Assembly: GCF_001724715.1 (NCBI RefSeq)
Contig: NZ_MEFG01000018.1
Coordinates: 1-64,000 of the forward strand
Direction of reading: 5' to 3'
Source of the DNA: Sphingomonas sp. SCN 67-18
GTDB taxonomy: Bacteria; Pseudomonadota; Alphaproteobacteria; Sphingomonadales; Sphingomonadaceae
Length of the DNA: 64,000 nucleotides
This document shows, piece by piece, positions 27,141 through 36,264 of this stretch. The translations under genes and the position numbers were made by a program. How positions within the stretch are numbered: position 1 is the first letter of the stretch; the number at the start of each line of letters is the position of its first letter. The notes below the pieces were generated by a model. The model worked only from the letters and a program-made list of their open reading frames with translations, ran no database searches and was not told where the DNA came from.

Positions 27141-28838
27141 CTAGGCCTGCTGCGCCGCCAGCTTCGCCCGCTCCTCCGCCACCAGTTCCTTGCGGCTCAG
27201 CTTGCCGATCATCGTCTTGGGCAGGTTCAGCCGCACTTCCACGGCGGACACCCGCTCATGCTTGCCGAGCTGGGGGTTGAGCCAGGCCATCAGCGCCGGG
27301 CCGTCAACCTCCGCATCCGGGTTCAGCGTCACGAATGCCTTGGGGCTTTCGCCGCGATAGGGGTCGGGAATGCCGATCACCAGCGCCTCCTTCACCGCCG
27401 GATGGCGATAGAGCACGGCCTCGATCTGGCTTGGAAACACCTTGAACCCGCTGGCGGCGATCATGTCCTTCAGCCGGTCGACGATGCGGATATAGCCGTC
27501 CTCGTCGATCTGCCCGACATCGCCGGTGCGCAGGCACCCGTCGACGAACACTTCCGCATCGGCATCCAGCCGCTTCCAATAGCCCTTCATCACCTGCGGG
27601 CCGGAAAAGACGATCTCGCCCGGCTCGCCCGGCGGCACGGCCTTGTGGGGGTCTTCCTTGTCGACCAGGCGGACGATGGTGCCGGGAATGGGCTGGCCGA
27701 TCGTGCCGGTCTTGCTCAGCCCCTGATAGGGGTTGGTGCTGACCACGCCCGCGCTCTCCGTCAGCCCATAGCCCTCGACCAGGCTGGCCCCGGTCTTGGC
27801 CTCGAACTTCGCCTTCACCTCGGCCGGCATCGGCGCGCCGCCGGAAATGCAGACGCGCAGCGACGAAAGGTCCGCCGTCTCGATATGGGGGTGGTCGAGC
27901 AGCGCCTGATACATGGTCGGCACGCCGGGCAGCGAAGTCGCCCGCGTCCGCGCCACGGCGGCCAGCGTCTGCGCGGCGTCGAAGCGCGGCAGCATGACGA
28001 TCTCACCCCCGCGCAGCACGGTGCGGTTCAACACGCAGGTGTTGGCGAACACATGGAACAGCGGCAACACGCCCATGATCCGGTCCTCCGCATCCGGCTC
28101 GGGGTCGATCACATTCACCTGCCGGGCGTTGGCGGACAGGTTCTGGTGGGTCAGCATCGCGCCCTTGGGCGTGCCGGTGGTGCCGCCGGTATATTGGATC
28201 AGCGCCACATCCCCCACCGGGTCGATCTCTGCCGGGGTGAAGGCCCCGTCATTGGCGATCAGCGCCGAAAAAGCGGTGATGCGGGGATCGTCCGGCCGCT
28301 TCGCCACCTCGGCGCGCTTGAACAGGCGGTAGAGGATGGATTTTGTCGGCGGCAGCGCCCCGGCGACGGAGCCGACCACCAGCCGCTCCAGCATGCTGTT
28401 GTCCAGCACCTTCAGCGCGGTCGGCAGCAATGCGGCGGCGGACAGGGTGAAAAGGATGCGCGTGCCGGAATCCGTCACCTGATCCGCCAGTTCGGCGGCG
28501 GTGTAGAGCGGCGAGAAATTGACCACCGTCGCGCCGATCGTCAGCGCGCCATAATAGGCCGCGATATAATGCGGCACATTGGGCAGGTGCAGCCCCACCC
28601 GGTCGCCGCGCCCGATGCCCATCGCCTGCAACCCGCACGCCACCCGGTGCGCGCCGTCCAGCGTCTCAGCATAGCTGTATTTTCGGCCCATGAAGTCGAT
28701 CAACGCCGCATCGCCCCGCGCGGCCGCGCTGACGGCGAACATCGCGGGCAGCGACAATGGCGGAAATGGCTGGTCCCAGGCGGTGGGGTGGCGATAGGCG
28801 TCGCTGCGCCAGATGCTCTCGGGGGTACGCATTGACAT
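27141..28838 (-). CDS. long-chain fatty acid-CoA ligase (FadD-like)
   Basis: 565 residues. The adenylate-forming P-loop is YTGGTTGTPKGAMLTHQN. VEGYGLTES (motif A5), GWLRTGD-equivalent GCLRTGDVGQIDEDGYI and DRLKDMIAASGFKVFPSQIE (hinge and A8) are followed by the catalytic Lys region KTMIGKLSRKEL. It activates fatty acids to acyl-CoA for beta-oxidation. ATG 28838 is preferred over TTG 28850 further up; the AAGG is somewhat distant from either. The MBL hydrolase gene lies 42 bp or so upstream on the same strand. Confidence 0.9.
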   Translation of the reverse strand: MSMRTPESIWRSDAYRHPTAWDQPFPPLSLPAMFAVSAAARGDAALIDFMGRKYSYAETLDGAHRVACGLQAMGIGRGDRVGLHLPNVPHYIAAYYGALTIGATVVNFSPLYTAAELADQVTDSGTRILFTLSAAALLPTALKVLDNSMLERLVVGSVAGALPPTKSILYRLFKRAEVAKRPDDPRITAFSALIANDGAFTPAEIDPVGDVALIQYTGGTTGTPKGAMLTHQNLSANARQVNVIDPEPDAEDRIMGVLPLFHVFANTCVLNRTVLRGGEIVMLPRFDAAQTLAAVARTRATSLPGVPTMYQALLDHPHIETADLSSLRVCISGGAPMPAEVKAKFEAKTGASLVEGYGLTESAGVVSTNPYQGLSKTGTIGQPIPGTIVRLVDKEDPHKAVPPGEPGEIVFSGPQVMKGYWKRLDADAEVFVDGCLRTGDVGQIDEDGYIRIVDRLKDMIAASGFKVFPSQIEAVLYRHPAVKEALVIGIPDPYRGESPKAFVTLNPDAEVDGPALMAWLNPQLGKHERVSAVEVRLNLPKTMIGKLSRKELVAEERAKLAAQQA

Positions 28839-28892
28839 CAGTGTAAACAAACCTTCCCGCCGGAGTAAAGCCGGCGGGGCGGAGTGTGGACG

Positions 28893-29984
28893 CTAGGCGG
28901 CGGAATACCAATAGACGCCGTCACGTTCGGCGCGGACTGCCCGTCCCTCGCGCTCCAGCCGCCGCAAATGGGCCAGCGCCTCGCCGCTGGCCAGCCCATA
29001 AAGGGAATCGTCGATCGCCCGGCCGAACAGCAGGCCGAAACAGTCGCTCACCCGGCGCGGTTCGGCGCGGATATGATCGGCCAGCATGTCCAGCTGCTTG
29101 CGGTGCCCCTCCGCCAGCCGGTCCAGCCGGGCGTGCAGGCCGGTGAACGGCTCGCCATGCGCGGGCAGAACGAGCAGATCGTCCGGCAAGGTCTTGCGGA
29201 AATGCGCGATGGAGGCCAGCCACTCGCCCAGCGGATCGCCCTCCGGCTCGGTCAGCATCACCGACACGTTGGATGTGATGCGGGGCAGCACCTGGTCCCC
29301 CGCGATCATCAGCCCGCCCGCCTCGTCCACCAGACAGGCATGTTCGGGCGTATGGCCGCTGCCGGTCCGCACCGTCCAAATCCGGTCGCCGATGGCGAGC
29401 GCGTCGCCCTCCGCCAGCCGGACATGACCCAGCGGCAGCGGGCTGACCATTTTGGCAAAGCGCCCCCAGCCCTTGCCCCGCTCCGCATCGATCAGCCGGT
29501 CCGGCCAGCCGCAGGCCCGGAAATGCGCCAGCGCCGCATCCGGCGGCGCATCGCGCACGTCGGACGTCAACAGCCGCGCCATCAGAAATTCGGTGCGGTT
29601 CATCCACAGCGCCACGTCGAAACGCGCGCACAGCCAGCCGGCCAGGCCGATATGGTCGGGGTGGAAATGGGTGACGATCACCCGGCTCACCCGGCGCCCC
29701 GCCAGCGGCCCGGCGAACAGCGCCTCCCATGCCTCGCGCGCGGCGGGCATGTTCAGGCCGGTATCGACGATGGCCACGCCGTCGCCGTCGTCCAGCGCCC
29801 AGACGTTGATGTGCTTCAGCGATCCCGGCACCGGCAGCCGCGCCCAGCCCACGCCGGGCGCGATGCCGTGCAGATCACCGGGGCCGGGGCCGAAACTGCC
29901 CAGCGGATAGGTCAGCCCCTTGGCCGATGTCGGTGCGAACCGATGGTCGGTCAGCGAGGCGTCAAAGGCCGGAGCCTTGCCCAC
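28893..29984 (-). CDS. MBL-fold metallo-hydrolase with C-terminal winged helix
   Basis: 363 residues. The metallo-beta-lactamase motif is THFHPDHIG, with further ligands GHTPEH, AGDQVL and PAHGEPF. The C-terminal 60 residues (SLYGLASGEALAHLRRLEREG) form the BLACT-type winged helix seen in LACTB2-like hydrolases. Soluble and cytosolic; substrate unknown (thioester, ester or RNA in relatives). It abuts the TrcR gene upstream with no gap and precedes fadD, suggesting a trcR-MBL-fadD transcript. Confidence 0.85.
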   Translation of the reverse strand: MGKAPAFDASLTDHRFAPTSAKGLTYPLGSFGPGPGDLHGIAPGVGWARLPVPGSLKHINVWALDDGDGVAIVDTGLNMPAAREAWEALFAGPLAGRRVSRVIVTHFHPDHIGLAGWLCARFDVALWMNRTEFLMARLLTSDVRDAPPDAALAHFRACGWPDRLIDAERGKGWGRFAKMVSPLPLGHVRLAEGDALAIGDRIWTVRTGSGHTPEHACLVDEAGGLMIAGDQVLPRITSNVSVMLTEPEGDPLGEWLASIAHFRKTLPDDLLVLPAHGEPFTGLHARLDRLAEGHRKQLDMLADHIRAEPRRVSDCFGLLFGRAIDDSLYGLASGEALAHLRRLEREGRAVRAERDGVYWYSAA

Positions 29985-30662
29985 CTATTTCTTGAACGGG
30001 TCGATGAAGGCCGGCTTTTCGTCGTCGCTGGTCGGGTTGAGCGCGGCCTCCGCGTCGCGGGCGGACTGGTCGCGCTGGTCGCGCAGTTCCTGGATCAGCG
30101 CGGCGCGATCCCCATCCAGCCGGTCGTCGGTGCGCGCTTCCAGCCCGGCGGCCTTGGCGGCCTTGGCCACCACGGCGTCCAGCTCACGCTGCGAGCACAG
30201 GCCCAGCGTCACCGGATCCTTGGGCACGATGTTGGCGATGTTCCAGTGCGTCCGGTCGCGGATCGCCGCAATGGTGGTGCGGGTGGTCCCGATCAGCTTG
30301 CCGATCTGCCCGTCCGTCACCTCCGGGTGGTTGCGGATGATCCAGGCGATGCCGTCCGGCTTGTCCTGCCGCTTGGAAACCGGCGTGTAGCGCGGCCCCT
30401 TGGTGCGGCGCACCTGTTCCGGCCCCTTGGTCATCACCAGCCGGTAATCGGGGTCGTTCTGGCCCTTTTCGATTTCGGCGAGGGTGAGTTCCTGCGCACG
30501 CACGGGGTCGCGCCCGGTCAGCTTGGTGGCGGCCATATCGTCGGCGATGGCCTGGACTTCCAATATGTGGAGGCCGCAGAATTCCGCGATCTGCTCAAAA
30601 CTGAGCGCGGTGTTGTCGACCAGCCATGAAGCGGTCGCATGGGGCATGAGCGGCTGGGCCAT
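29985..30662 (-). CDS. trcR: DUF1013 cell-cycle transcriptional regulator TrcR
   Basis: 225 residues. MAQPLMPHATASWLVDNTAL and the LSFEQIAEFCGLHILEVQAIAD helices match the alphaproteobacteria-specific DUF1013 family, named TrcR for its association with RNA polymerase and cell-cycle genes. A central helix-turn-helix lies in NHPEVTDGQIGKLIGTTRTT, with a charged helical C-terminus. ATG 30662 has GGAGGA 5 bases upstream, so longer frames can be dismissed. It is separated from the MBL gene by zero bases. Confidence 0.88.
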   Translation of the reverse strand: MAQPLMPHATASWLVDNTALSFEQIAEFCGLHILEVQAIADDMAATKLTGRDPVRAQELTLAEIEKGQNDPDYRLVMTKGPEQVRRTKGPRYTPVSKRQDKPDGIAWIIRNHPEVTDGQIGKLIGTTRTTIAAIRDRTHWNIANIVPKDPVTLGLCSQRELDAVVAKAAKAAGLEARTDDRLDGDRAALIQELRDQRDQSARDAEAALNPTSDDEKPAFIDPFKK

Positions 30663-30768
30663 GATGTCCTCCGAAAACAAATAGGGCCGCCCCTTGCGGA
30701 GCGGCCGGTGCACGATGGGGACTTAGTGGCGGATGACGCGAAGGGCAAGCGGCTTGCGCCAACAGCCT

Positions 30769-31770
30769 TTATCCGACGGTCAGCACGATCTTGCCGACAT
30801 GGTCCCCCGATTCCATGTGCGCGTGCGCGGCGGCGGCCTCCGCCAGCGGAAAGGTGCGGTCGATCACCGGCTTCAGCTTGCCCTCGATGACGAAGGGCCA
30901 GACCATCCGTTCCAGCTCGTCTGCCACCAGCCCCTTGAATTCGGTGGATCGCGGCCTCAGCGTCGCGCCGGTCAGCGTCAGCCGGCGGCGCATCACGTCG
31001 ACAAGGCTGATCTCGGCGCTCAGGCCGCGCTGCACGGCGATGGTGACGTGCCGCCCGTCCTCCGCCAGGCATTGCAGGTTGCGCGGCACATAATCGCCGC
31101 CCACCATGTCGATCACCGCGTGCACGCCCCGCCCGCCGGTGATCTGCGCCACCGCCTGCACGAAATCATCCTCGCTGTAGTTGATCGCGTAATCCGCGCC
31201 GATCTGCCGGGCGCGGGCGCATTTTTCCTCCGACCCGCAGGTGACGATCATGGTCAGGCCGAACAGCTTGCCCAGCATGATCGCCATCGTGCCGATGCCG
31301 CTGGTGCCGCCGTGGACCAGCACGCTGTCCCCCTCCACCGCAAAGGCGCGTTCGAACATGTTGGTCCACACGGTGAACAGCGTTTCGGGCATCGCCGCCG
31401 CCTCCACCATGGAAAGCGCGGCCGGAACCGTCAGGCACTGTCCGGCCGGGGCGACCGCATATTCGGCATAGCCCCCGCCGCCGATCAGCGCGCACACCCG
31501 CTCGCCCAGCAGCGCCTGCCCGCGCCCTTCGCCCGCCGCCACGACGGTGCCGGAAACCTCCAGCCCCAGGATGGAGGATTCGCCCGCGGGCGGCGGATAG
31601 AGGCCGCGCCGCTGCACCACATCGGGCCGGTTGACGCCGGCGGCGGCCACGCGGATCAGCACCTCGCCCGGCCCGGGGCGCGGCACCGGGCGGGTGACCG
31701 GCACCAATATCTCCGGCCCGCCGGCTCCCGCCGGATCGATCGCCATCATCGTTTCAGGCAACGCAACCAT
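30769..31770 (-). CDS. NAD(P)H quinone oxidoreductase, PIG3 type (MDR family)
   Basis: 333 residues. The N-terminal GroES-like domain has AAAGVNRPDVVQRRGLYPPP, and the Rossmann part VLVHGGTSGIGTMAIMLGKLFG, which binds NADPH. There is no catalytic or structural zinc site. AHAHMESGDHVGKIVL closes the domain as in human PIG3 and bacterial QOR-like enzymes, which reduce quinones. It is monocistronic and divergent from the DUF1192 gene. Confidence 0.88.
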   Translation of the reverse strand: MVALPETMMAIDPAGAGGPEILVPVTRPVPRPGPGEVLIRVAAAGVNRPDVVQRRGLYPPPAGESSILGLEVSGTVVAAGEGRGQALLGERVCALIGGGGYAEYAVAPAGQCLTVPAALSMVEAAAMPETLFTVWTNMFERAFAVEGDSVLVHGGTSGIGTMAIMLGKLFGLTMIVTCGSEEKCARARQIGADYAINYSEDDFVQAVAQITGGRGVHAVIDMVGGDYVPRNLQCLAEDGRHVTIAVQRGLSAEISLVDVMRRRLTLTGATLRPRSTEFKGLVADELERMVWPFVIEGKLKPVIDRTFPLAEAAAAHAHMESGDHVGKIVLTVG

Positions 31771-31844
31771 AAGACCCCCGAAATTCGCCGCACAAGCGCA
31801 GGCGGTTTATTGACAGCGCGAGGATTCCCGTCAACGCTCATCCC

Positions 31845-32042
31845 ATGGACCTGGATGAACTATTTGCGAAGACCCCCGGCGATCCGCTGACCCTGCTCGT
31901 CCGGCAGGATCTCGATCCGCTGTCCGTGGAGGAGCTGGAGGCCCGCATCGCCGCGCTGGAGGGGGAGATCGGCCGGGTGAAGGCCAGGCTGGCCGGGGCC
32001 GCCAGCCACCGGGCCAGCGCAGAGGCTATCTTCAAGCGATGA
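31845..32042 (+). CDS. DUF1192 small coiled-coil protein
   Basis: 65 residues. DLDPLSVEELEARIAALEGE is the signature of DUF1192, followed by an amphipathic helix with heptads and the typical ending ASAEAIFKR. The family is alphaproteobacterial, cytosolic and uncharacterised. It lies 120 bp upstream of clpA on the same strand, in a place where some genomes have clpS, but it is unrelated to ClpS. Confidence 0.82.
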   Translation: MDLDELFAKTPGDPLTLLVRQDLDPLSVEELEARIAALEGEIGRVKARLAGAASHRASAEAIFKR

Positions 32043-32162
32043 GCAAGGACGAACCGGCACGCAAGCAAATCGCCAGTCCGGTCGTTCTTGATGATTGCAT
32101 GTCGAATGCCGACATGGGGGGAGTAAGGGATCCGATGGTCCGGGTCCGCAGGAGTAGACCGA

Positions 32163-34481
32163 ATGCCGTCATTTGCGCCCGCACTTGAAACGACGCTTCA
32201 CAATGCGCTGACCCATGCGTCCAGCCGCCGCCACGAATATGCGACGCTGGAGCATCTGCTGCTCGCGCTGGTGGACGATGAAGACGCGTCCAAGGTGATG
32301 ATCGCCTGCGGCGTGGAGATGGGCGACCTCAAGGACGCGGTCACCCATTATCTGGATACCGAGCTGGAAGCGCTCCGGGTGGAAGGCGAGACCGATCCCT
32401 CCCCCACTTCCGGCTTCCAGCGCGTCGTGCAGCGCGCCATCCTGCACGTGCAATCCTCCGGCCGCGACGACGTGACCGGCGCCAACGTGCTCGTCGCCCT
32501 GTTTTCCGAGCGCGAGAGCTATGCCGTCTATTTCCTGCAACAGCAGGATATGAGCCGGCTGGACGCGGTCAGCTTCATCAGCCACGGCGTCGGCAAGGGC
32601 GGCACCCCGCCCGAACCGCGCGAGGTGAAGGGCGCGGAAGAGGAAAAGACGCAAAAGACCGACGGCAAGCAAAAGAGCGAGAGCGCGCTCAAGCAGTTCA
32701 CCGTCGATCTCAACGAGAAGGCGAAGGCCGGCAAGGTCGATCCGCTCATCGGCCGCGGCCCGGAAGTGGACCGCACCGTGCAGATCCTCTGCCGCCGTTC
32801 CAAGAACAACCCGCTCTATGTGGGCGATCCGGGCGTGGGCAAGACCGCCATCGCCGAAGGTCTGGCCCGCAAGATCGTGGAAGGCGACGTGCCCGACGTG
32901 CTGGCGCAGGCGGTGATCTATTCGCTGGACATGGGGGCGCTGCTGGCCGGCACCCGCTATCGCGGCGATTTCGAGGAACGACTGAAGGCGGTGGTGACGG
33001 AGCTGGAAAAGCTGCCCCACGCCATCCTGTTCATCGACGAGATCCATACGGTGATCGGCGCGGGCGCGACGTCCGGCGGCGCCATGGATGCGTCCAACCT
33101 GTTGAAGCCGGCGCTGTCCAGCGGCGCCATCCGCTGCATCGGGTCGACCACCTACAAGGAATTCCGCAACCATTTCGAAAAGGACCGCGCCCTGCTGCGC
33201 CGGTTCCAGAAGATCGACGTCAACGAGCCGACCGTCGAGGATACGATCAAGATCCTCGCCGGCCTGCGCAGCGCGTTCGAGGGGCATCACAATGTCCGCT
33301 ACACGCCGGACGCCATCAAATCGGCGGTCGAGCTGTCGGCGCGATACATCAACGATCGCAAGCTGCCGGACAAGGCCATCGACGTTATCGACGAAGTCGG
33401 CGCCATGCAGATGCTGGTCGCCCCGTCCCGGCGCAAGAAGGTGATCACCGCCAAGGAGATCGAGGCGGTCATCGCCACCATGGCGCGCATCCCGCCGAAA
33501 TCCGTCTCGGCCGACGACACAAAGTCGCTGGCGACGCTGGAAACGGACCTGAAGCGCGTCGTGTTCGGCCAGAATGCGGCAATCGAGCGGCTCGCCTCGG
33601 CGATCAAGCTGTCCCGCGCGGGCCTGCGCGATCCGGACAAGCCGATCGGCAACTATCTGTTCACCGGCCCCACCGGCGTCGGCAAGACGGAGGTCGCGCG
33701 CCAGCTCGCGGCCATCCTCGGCATCCCGCTCCAGCGGTTCGACATGTCGGAATATATGGAACGGCACAGCGTCTCGCGGCTGATCGGCGCGCCGCCGGGC
33801 TATGTCGGCTATGATCAGGGCGGCCTGCTCACCGATGCGGTGGACCAGCAACCGCACAGCGTGCTGCTGCTCGACGAGATCGAAAAAGCCCACCCGGACC
33901 TGTTCAACATCCTGCTGCAGGTGATGGACAACGGCAAGCTGACCGATCACCACGGCAAGACCGTCGATTTCCGCAACATCATCCTCATCATGACCACCAA
34001 TGCCGGCGCGTCGGACATGGCGCGCGAGGCGGTGGGCTTCGGCAACGTCACCCGCGAGGGCGAGGATGAGGAAGCGGTGAGGAAGATGTTCACGCCGGAA
34101 TTCCGCAACCGGCTCGATGCGGTGGTGCCCTTCGGCTATCTGCCGCCGGACGTCGTCGCCCGCGTGGTGGAAAAATTCATCCTCCAGCTCGAACTGCAGC
34201 TGGCCGATCGCGACGTCCACATCACGCTGGACGACGAGGCGAAGGCATGGCTCACCGCGCGCGGCTATGACAAGCTCTATGGCGCCCGGCCGATGAGCCG
34301 GCTGATCCAGGAAAAGGTCAAGCAGCCGCTGGCGGAGGAACTGCTGTTCGGCAAGCTCGTTCACGGCGGCGAGGTGAAGGTGCATATGAAGGACGACGCC
34401 CTCGGCTTCGAGATCGTCGCCGCCCCGCCCAAAAAGCCGCGCAAGAAGGGCAATACCGGCAAGGCGAAGGTGAAGGCATAA
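32163..34481 (+). CDS. clpA: ATP-dependent Clp protease ATP-binding subunit ClpA
   Basis: 772 residues. The Clp-N double repeat (about 1-145) is followed by two AAA+ modules: Walker A GDPGVGKTAIAEG with Walker B AILFIDEIHTVIGAG, then Walker A GPTGVGKTEVARQ with Walker B VLLLDEIEKAHPD. DMSEYMERHSVSRLIGAPPGYVG and the C-terminal Clp D2-small domain follow. It unfolds substrates for ClpP. AGGAG lies 8 bases before the ATG. clpS, the usual neighbour, is not in the window, so the N-end adaptor must be elsewhere if present; aat, which makes N-end substrates, is at 56.8 kb. Confidence 0.96.
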   Translation: MPSFAPALETTLHNALTHASSRRHEYATLEHLLLALVDDEDASKVMIACGVEMGDLKDAVTHYLDTELEALRVEGETDPSPTSGFQRVVQRAILHVQSSGRDDVTGANVLVALFSERESYAVYFLQQQDMSRLDAVSFISHGVGKGGTPPEPREVKGAEEEKTQKTDGKQKSESALKQFTVDLNEKAKAGKVDPLIGRGPEVDRTVQILCRRSKNNPLYVGDPGVGKTAIAEGLARKIVEGDVPDVLAQAVIYSLDMGALLAGTRYRGDFEERLKAVVTELEKLPHAILFIDEIHTVIGAGATSGGAMDASNLLKPALSSGAIRCIGSTTYKEFRNHFEKDRALLRRFQKIDVNEPTVEDTIKILAGLRSAFEGHHNVRYTPDAIKSAVELSARYINDRKLPDKAIDVIDEVGAMQMLVAPSRRKKVITAKEIEAVIATMARIPPKSVSADDTKSLATLETDLKRVVFGQNAAIERLASAIKLSRAGLRDPDKPIGNYLFTGPTGVGKTEVARQLAAILGIPLQRFDMSEYMERHSVSRLIGAPPGYVGYDQGGLLTDAVDQQPHSVLLLDEIEKAHPDLFNILLQVMDNGKLTDHHGKTVDFRNIILIMTTNAGASDMAREAVGFGNVTREGEDEEAVRKMFTPEFRNRLDAVVPFGYLPPDVVARVVEKFILQLELQLADRDVHITLDDEAKAWLTARGYDKLYGARPMSRLIQEKVKQPLAEELLFGKLVHGGEVKVHMKDDALGFEIVAAPPKKPRKKGNTGKAKVKA

Positions 34482-34488
34482 GACGGCG

Positions 34489-34512
34489 CGCCCCGGCCCG
34501 CGCGCCGGGGCG
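34489..34512 (+). terminator. GC-rich hairpin after clpA
   Basis: CGCCCCGGC (34489-34497) pairs perfectly with GCCGGGGCG (34504-34512), starting 7 bases after the clpA stop. No T-run follows, so termination would be weak or Rho-assisted. Confidence 0.45.
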
Positions 34513-34631
34513 GACGCCCGCCGCCGCCCACCCGTTCTCGGCGCGGGGTGGATGGCGGTTGCCTGCGCTTTGTCGCACCTATGCCTCGTGATACCGTCTC
34601 GCTCCCGACAACGACTGTGAGGAGCCTGACC

Positions 34632-35288
34632 ATGCGTATCGTCACCACAGCCTGCTGCCTGGGCGCAGCCTTGACGCTCACCGCCGTAGCCGCCCCTGCC
34701 ATGCAGGGATCCGGCGCGAGCAAACTCAGCTTTTTCATCACCAGCGCCGGATCAGGCGAGGGCGCCAACCTCGGCGGCCTGGCCGGGGCGGACAAGATCT
34801 GCCAGGCCCGCGCCGAAGCCGCCGGGGCCGGCGGCAAGACCTGGCGGGCCTATCTGAGCACCAACGGCCAGGGCGGCGTCAACGCCCGCGACCGCATCGG
34901 CGCAGGCCCGTGGTTCAACGCCAAGGGCGTGCAGGTGGCGAGCAGCGTCGCAGACCTGCACAGCGCCGACAACAAGCTTAGCAAGGAAAATTCGCTCACC
35001 GAAACCGGGGCCGTGGTGCTGGGCCGGGGCGACACCCCCAACATGCACGACATCCTCACCGGATCGCAGACGGACGGCACCGCCTTCACGGACGGCGCGG
35101 ACCACACCTGCTCCAACTGGACCTCCAGCGCCGAAACCGGCAGCGCGCAGGTCGGCCATCACGACCGGCAGGGCGGCGGCGCCGATCCCACCTCGTGGAA
35201 CGCGGCGCACGGGTCGCGCGGCTGCGGGCAGGCGCAACTGCAAGCCACGGGCGGCAATGGATATTTTTATTGCTTCGCGGCGAACTGA
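34632..35288 (+). CDS. exported lectin-like protein
   Basis: 218 residues with a signal peptide (MRIVTTACCLGAALTLTAVA). The rest resembles the DUF1554/endostatin-like C-type lectin fold: FFITSAGSGEGANLGGLAGA, DKICQARAEAAGAGGKTWRAYLS, RDRIGAGPWFNAKGVQVA, TCSNWTSS and RGCGQAQL...YFYCFAAN. The cysteine pattern (C61, C179, C203, C215) fits two disulfides. A GAGGAG site supports ATG 34632. It is probably periplasmic or secreted; the ligand is unknown. Confidence 0.65.
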   Translation: MRIVTTACCLGAALTLTAVAAPAMQGSGASKLSFFITSAGSGEGANLGGLAGADKICQARAEAAGAGGKTWRAYLSTNGQGGVNARDRIGAGPWFNAKGVQVASSVADLHSADNKLSKENSLTETGAVVLGRGDTPNMHDILTGSQTDGTAFTDGADHTCSNWTSSAETGSAQVGHHDRQGGGADPTSWNAAHGSRGCGQAQLQATGGNGYFYCFAAN

Positions 35289-35295
35289 CATCCAG

Positions 35296-35372
35296 AACCC
35301 CGGCCGCGTCCTGACAGGACGCGGCTGAAAGGCCAAAACCCCGCCGCGTCCTCACCGGGCGCGGCCGAAAGG
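35296..35372 (+). repeat. two tandem hairpin repeats before the dienelactone hydrolase
   Basis: Two copies of a 36-37 bp element at a 40-bp period (35296-35332 and 35337-35372). Each contains a hairpin built on CCGCGTCC and its complement and ends G-AAAGG. Only the second copy continues into GAGCAGCGATG and so provides the ribosome site (AAAGGAG) of the hydrolase. The duplicated structure sits directly in the 5' leader and could modulate initiation. Confidence 0.7.
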
Positions 35373-35379
35373 AGCAGCG

Positions 35380-36264
35380 ATGACCCAATCCGATCTGCGG
35401 GCAAGGGCGATCGCGCTCTACGACCGCTTCACCCATGAAGGGCGGGACCGCCGCGCCTTCATGCGGCAACTCACCCTGCTGGCGGGAAGCGCCGCCGCCG
35501 CCAACGCGCTGCTCGCGGGCATCGCCGCCGATCCCGCGGCGGCAGCCATCGTCGCGCCCGACGACAAGCGGGTGAAGGCGGAAACAACAATCCTCGGCAC
35601 CAGCGGCGCGGGCCGCCCGCTGAACGGCTACCGGGCCACCCCCGCAAAGGGCAGGCCCGGCAAGGCGCTGGTCGTCGTCATCCACGAGAATCGCGGCCTG
35701 AACGACCATATTCGCGACGTCGCCCGGCGCTTCGCGCTGGCCGGATTCACCGCCGTCGCGCCCGATTTCCTCACCCCCGCCGGCGGCACCCCCGCCGACG
35801 AGGATCAGGCCCGCGACATGATCGGCAAGCTGGTGCTGGCGGACACGGTGGCAGACGGGGTCGGGCTGGTCCGCTGGCTGGCCGGCGCGGAAGGCGGCAG
35901 CCACGCGGTCGGCGTCGTCGGCTTCTGCTGGGGCGGCGGCATGGTCAACCGGCTGGCCGTGGCCTCCGGCGATGCGCTGAAAGGCGCGGTGTCCTATTAC
36001 GGCCCCGCGCCCGATCCGGCCGAGGCCGCCCGCGTCGAGACGCCGCTGATACTCCAGCTCGCCGGGCTGGACCAGCGGGTCAACGCCACCGCCTATCCAT
36101 GGGCGCAGGCGCTGGCCGGTGCCGGCAAGCGCGTCACCGTGCATAATTATCCGGGGGCCAACCACGCCTTCAACAACGACACTTCGGCGGAACGCTATGA
36201 CAAGGCGGCGGCAACGCTCGCCTGGGACAGGACGGTCGCCTTCTTCCGGGAGACGCTGAAATGA
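35380..36264 (+). CDS. dienelactone hydrolase family protein, exported
   Basis: 294 residues. A twin-arginine-like or lipid-free leader with DRRAFMRQLTLLAGSAAAANALLAG suggests a Tat signal. The alpha/beta hydrolase has the DLH cysteine nucleophile in VGFCWGGGMV, the Asp in AGLDQRV and the His in NHAFNND. VVVIHENRGLNDHIRD is the oxyanion region. DLH proteins open enol-lactones; exported relatives have unknown substrates. The stop overlaps the GST start (ATGA). Its leader contains duplicated hairpins. Confidence 0.88.
   Translation: MTQSDLRARAIALYDRFTHEGRDRRAFMRQLTLLAGSAAAANALLAGIAADPAAAAIVAPDDKRVKAETTILGTSGAGRPLNGYRATPAKGRPGKALVVVIHENRGLNDHIRDVARRFALAGFTAVAPDFLTPAGGTPADEDQARDMIGKLVLADTVADGVGLVRWLAGAEGGSHAVGVVGFCWGGGMVNRLAVASGDALKGAVSYYGPAPDPAEAARVETPLILQLAGLDQRVNATAYPWAQALAGAGKRVTVHNYPGANHAFNNDTSAERYDKAAATLAWDRTVAFFRETLK

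Noticed and set aside
31845-32042. ClpS upstream of clpA
   Set aside because: The small gene has the DUF1192 pattern, not the ClpS fold residues.
32169-34385. 738-codon open frame opposite clpA
   Set aside because: A GC-rich shadow frame; its composition (His, Gln and Arg rich) is that of antisense to a real gene.
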